This document shows, piece by piece, positions 59,805 to 64,000 of a stretch of DNA of 64,000 bases. The notes beneath the pieces were generated by a model that was given only the letters and a program-made list of their open reading frames with translations, did not search any database and had not been told where the DNA came from. This DNA is from Tanytarsus gracilentus (lineage: Eukaryota > Arthropoda > Insecta > Diptera > Chironomidae), in NCBI GenBank assembly GCA_038502055.1, contig JAXRKN010000045.1, forward strand, positions 7,243,501-7,307,500, written 5' to 3'. The position numbers were made by a program, and so were the translations under genes. Every line of letters begins with the position of its first letter. The first letter of the stretch is position 1.

Positions 59805-60122
59805 TTGATACTTAAATTTCATCGTCGTATCGTTTACAGAATGAAAATCAATATGACGTTGAGGATTGTAGTTGATGCTTGTTTTATACTTTTTCATTCA
59901 ACTCGTATGCTGTACGTTCACAATTGCACTAATGGAAATGCTACTTTTTGCTTTGATATGATGCACATTGAGCCATCAACATGTGGGTTAATAGAAAGTT
60001 ATTTCCAGCTGATTTTGAAACTATGTCAGCAGAAGTCCTTCAGCTGCGATGGCTTCATGGATTTAAGGACGGATTTAAGAAAATTAATTATATTAAGTAC
60101 TTTTTTTAAAGTACGTCAATAA
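59805..60122 (+). CDS. Hypothetical small ORF, low confidence
   Basis: 105-codon frame, or 93 from the better-placed ATG 59841, which follows a TTTACAG acceptor-like sequence. The protein has a hydrophobic start (MKINMTLRIVVDACFILFHS), six to seven Cys and an NCTNGNATFCF stretch with glycosylation sites, so it could be secreted. Composition is less A/T-rich than the flanks and AATAAA follows at about 60118. No family is recognised; an exon of a larger gene or a chance frame are equally possible. Confidence 0.25.
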   Translation: MILKFHRRIVYRMKINMTLRIVVDACFILFHSTRMLYVHNCTNGNATFCFDMMHIEPSTCGLIESYFQLILKLCQQKSFSCDGFMDLRTDLRKLIILSTFFKVRQ

Positions 60123-62138
60123 AAACCACAAAAGTGTTAATTCGTTAAAAATCACACGATCAATTTTATTTTTACCCAACAAAAAAATAATCAATTTTAA
60201 TTCAAACCTCAAAGTGAAATATTAAGTGACAACTTCTGTAATTAAATCAACGGCTATAAAAACTTAACACGAATAGTTCGTGACACTCATTGGAAATTCA
60301 ATAGAATGCAAATTTGTCATCCCTAACATGACTCACGCCGTCACACATAATGTTCATCATATTGCTATTATTCAATTTTCATCGTTGACGAGCATTTAAA
60401 GAATTTTAGATAAAAATCACGTTTTGAGCTTTTTGATAGTTTCATTATCTAACCACGTGGATGCGATACTTTGTTGCATCATATAGAAGTTTTCATGAAT
60501 AAAAAATTATTTTTAGTACGGCGATGTCGATGAGTGTCAAGTTAGAGTTTTAAAATAAAATCAAGCAAGATTTTAAAAATTTCATATTTTCATTCTCAAA
60601 ATCAAAAACCCACATCGAACCATCAGAATTTTCATTGACATTAATAAGCGGCAATTTTTTATTTATAAAATTTTTGTCCTTTCTTTGATGTCCTCTCCAA
60701 ATATTTAACTTTAATTTAAATCCCAAAAAAATTTTATTCGCAACCCGCACAATAAAAATTACTCGAAAAATGTTCATTAAACAAATTGAATTATTTTTAC
60801 ACAATGCGAATAAATCGAGAGAGCTTTTTCGTATGAACTAATTTATATACATATGAAATATTTGCCTCGGGTTGACAAAAAAATATGAAATTTGTTTGTA
60901 TCCATTCGGTGTGTGGGCGTGATAAACATGAGGACATTTGAAATTCATGAAGTTCTGTATGAGAGTGACGACGATTTTTTTTGGGGAGGATAAAAAAATT
61001 GAAATTTTTATTGATGACGTTTGCGAATTTTTTTGACGTAACGAGAGTGAATTTGATGATTTTGTTGCTTTTTATAGAATTACTAGATACAAATTCATAC
61101 TGACTCATTTTGGCAAATCCTCTCTTCCGGAAATCCTCACGCTTCATTCAGTTCAAATCTAGAAAATTAATCGCATTATCAACTTTTTGGTCACGTTATC
61201 CCCAGCTTAAAACTAAATATGTTTTTTCAGATGAAAGCAAAACTTTTTGAACTAAAATATTTTCATCTTCTTCGCAATGATAAAAATGTTAAAACAATTT
61301 TAAACATTTGGAGAAAAGTTTAAATGAGTTTTGCCTTTTTTTCGGACTTTGTGTTTGAGCACTGAACATTTTTATGAGAACCTCATAAGCCAACATTTTG
61401 CGGAGGGTGATAAAGACACATTGAAAGTATTTGCACACACTGAGAACTCTCAGAAAGTTCTTCTTGCTTTGAGGGCTTTCAAATGAATCACAACAATTTA
61501 TATAATGAGAATTTTTATCTCTTGGAAAAAAATTATGGGTTTCTGGGTCTGCCGCACATATATGATTGATGTAACTCATGATAAAAAAATGTAATCTCGA
61601 GATGAAAGGAAGAAAGATTTTAACTCGATTTAGAGCGACGAAAGTTCAAAGGGAAAATTATGAAAGGAATAAAAAAATATTTGTAAATATGCGACTTTAA
61701 AAATTCTTGGAATGAAATTATTCTTCACATATTGAAATCATTAGGAAATTTTAAAAAGTCATAAATGTTGTAAATGATCTAAAATTTCCAAGGAATAAAT
61801 TAAAAAAGATTTAATAAAATTTCCTTTCTAATTTGTTTCAATTTTTTCTAAGAGTTTAAGTAAATTTAAATTTCAAGAGAAATTCAGTTCTAAAATTATT
61901 GTACTAAAAACTTGTACTTAATGTCATCACACTTACAAAAATATTTTATGTCCAACATATGAACTTTTAATTTAATGTAAAATCTTCGATGATGTTGTAA
62001 AATTAGAAAAAATATTTTGCAATTCTTCATCAAGTTTATAATGTATAAAAGAGAGGAAACACATCTTGTTCATTAATTTAATTATTTTTCAGAAAAAAAT
62101 ACATCATCAACCATAAAAATCTTCTTTAATTTCCGTTA
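60123..62138. other. Intergenic, nothing recognised
   Basis: AT-rich. Minus-strand frames at 60550-61579 lack splice context and recognisable motifs. Confidence 0.4.
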
Positions 62139-63818
62139 GGGAGAATGTTTTAATAAATGGACGTTTTTCAAAAAAAAAAGTTTAAGCAGTTAGCGCACTG
62201 CTTTTCACTTCTCAAAAAAATAATCTTAAGCTTTATTTTTTTGCTGAGCTTCTTCATCTTTCATTTGAGACTATTTTTATAATTATGCGCCAACTCTTTC
62301 ATACTTAAGATGATTCAAACGTGATTTTCCTATAGATGGACGCGTTGTTTTAATAAATGGATGATTTTGCTTCTATAAATGGACGTTTTTTATTAATTGA
62401 ATTAAAAATTTAAAACAGTCTCAAATCACATTTAAATATTTATATGTGACTTTTAAATCATCAATAAGGCATATTAAAGGCTTTTTTTAGTAAATTGGAT
62501 GCCTTGCAGTGCTCATATTAGAGCAACGAATGACCACATGATGTTTAAATTTTTAATTTTTTTAAAACAGAATAAAAATGGGTCATGTGTTGTCAAGTGA
62601 GAGCCTAACTAATTACATGAGCATATTTAATTTGTATCCCATCGATCGACCAGTGGTATGACTTGTGTTGAAGTTCGTGAATCCATGTATTTATGTGTCT
62701 TAGAGCATCGCGATATTCACTTCGCTTTGTTATTTTGTTTAAAAAAATCCGATTTTTAACGAAAGTCTTAGTTCTTTTCAATAACTTGTTCTGTGAATTT
62801 TTCAGTCCATGTGTTAGCATCTGACCATTGAGAGCCTCAATAGTTTTTCACACGATTTTTATTATGTGACTTCATGTACCTCACTGTACTCGAGATTGCA
62901 TTAAAAATGGCTTGATCCCAGTATTTGTCAAGCTATCATGATAAATTTCAAAAAATAACAAAAAATCAGAGCTGGAAATGAGATCCAGCGGAACTAAAAT
63001 CTAGTGTTGGAAGTGAGATCCATAAAAGGAGATAAATGAGATATGAACTAAAATCAGGCATTAAATTTATCCTGTTAGTTAAGATCAAGGATGGTTGGAA
63101 TTCAGACCTGGAAGTAAGATCCAGCGGAACTAAAATCCAGTGCTGGAAGTAAAATTTGGAGGTAAAAAACATAAGTGTTGGAATCAAGATCAAAAATTGA
63201 TGGTATTTTAAAATAAGATGTCAGCATTGGCAGTGCTTCCACTTCCATTCAAAATTTTTTTTATCATCTCAATAGCTGCTTGCAAGGTTTTCCATGATGA
63301 GCTATAAGTTTCTTACTTTATTTTTATTCGAATCTCGCCGAATTAATCATCCATGAGAATCATTTTAATATTTTTTTCGCAAATAAATTGCGCAAAAACA
63401 AAAGATTGCTTTTTTAAAAAATCATCCATTTATTAAAGCAAAATCATCCATCTATAGAGACATCACAAAAATGGTTGTTGGGGGCCTCCCTTAAAGAATT
63501 ATGACAAAATTCAAACAGAATTTGAAAGATAAGAAATAATGCATATTGGAAATAATTAATTTTGAATTTTAATCATTTTTTTTACCCAAAAAAAAGCACC
63601 TCAAAAGTCAAAATAAATTTGTATGGAGAAACTTAATTGTGTCTTCTAAGGCTTGGTTGGACTAATTTTTTTAAAAATGGTATAAGGAAAGATGGCTTGA
63701 GTTCATATGATTTAGAAAAATATATAATGTTGGGGTGTTAGAGGCGAAAAAGAGGCTTTTTGATCACATATAAAAGTCATCCATTTATAAAAGCGTCCAT
63801 TTATTGAAACATTCTCCC
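62139..63818. mobile_element. TIR-bounded DNA element with subterminal repeats (TA target site)
   Basis: Left end GGGAGAATGTTTTAATAAAT at 62139, right end its inverse finishing at 63818, with one mismatch over 25 bp; TA flanks both ends (62137-62138, 63819-63820). Copies of ATAAATGGACG or ATAAATGGATG lie near both ends: about 62153, 62353 and 62374 on the left, and inverted near 63424, 63450, 63778 and 63794 on the right. They look like transposase-binding repeats. The interior has a duplicated ~45-bp GATCCAGCGGAACTAAAATC unit (62971-63020, 63108-63155) and a 71-aa minus-strand frame that might be a fossil, with no intact transposase. Confidence 0.75.
62605..62820 (-). pseudogene. Possible coding fossil inside the TIR element
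   Basis: 71-codon frame whose residues are less A/T-biased than chance frames here (contains FVKNRIFLNKITKRSEYRDA and LRHINTWIHELQ). It could be the remnant of an element-borne protein. I cannot assign a family. Confidence 0.3.
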
Positions 63819-64000
63819 TATAATCATTTTGAAGAATTTTAAAAGGCAATTAATGCAAAAATTTAATGCTTTTTCCCACACACGAGCTGAAAACAAGCTC
63901 GATAAAATATTATGAAATTGTTCGAAGAATTTTTTTGACTCTATCGCTAATTTAAAGCACACACAAATTGTCACATTTGTCTCGCATGTCATCAAGTGTA

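Overview
The window is AT-rich, intron-containing animal DNA. Its genes point to an insect, most likely a dipteran: an octopamine receptor of the Oamb type, an insect-style alpha-amylase, a divergent SLC2-like sugar transporter and a giant cysteine-rich Ly6-type surface protein. Short GT-AG introns, AATAAA signals and many TIR-bounded non-autonomous elements fit. Assignment to midges or mosquitoes (Nematocera) is only a guess.

Layout. 1-8163: no gene seen; 2003-4278 holds two side-by-side ~1.1 kb repeat units built on a 120-bp satellite. 8164-22158 (+): six-exon sugar-transporter-like gene. Its fourth intron (9473-21171, 11.7 kb) hosts two nested genes: a two-exon small secreted Ala-rich peptide (11412-11722, +) and a nine-exon gene on the opposite strand (13571-19134) for a ~1620-aa protein with a signal peptide, about 20 Ly6/DUF753-type modules and a hydrophobic tail. 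23910-25584: a TIR element with internal simple arrays and a tRNA-like sequence. 27197-29068 (+): six-exon alpha-amylase.

30540-51704 (-): the Oamb octopamine receptor. Five shared exons encode TM1-TM5. Two alternative 3' cassettes (41331-43015 and 30540-33316) each encode intracellular loop 3, TM6, TM7 and the tail, as in the two known Drosophila isoform types. Both cassettes end at a UGA in the same context (AGA UGA CGU UC) and are followed by long in-frame extensions sharing an ICHP motif. The distal cassette also has a strong hairpin 9 nt after the UGA. This looks like conserved programmed stop-codon readthrough and is the most interesting signal in the window.

The 8-kb intron between the cassettes contains a TIR element carrying the same satellite family, and an inverted pair of hAT-like MITEs whose 8-bp target duplications are exchanged, recording a small inversion between them. 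51.8-64 kb is mostly non-coding, with a candidate upstream exon, one weak hypothetical ORF and a TA-flanked TIR element (62139-63818).

All exon joins were made by reading frame, splice consensus and protein similarity by eye; no alignment or transcript data were available.
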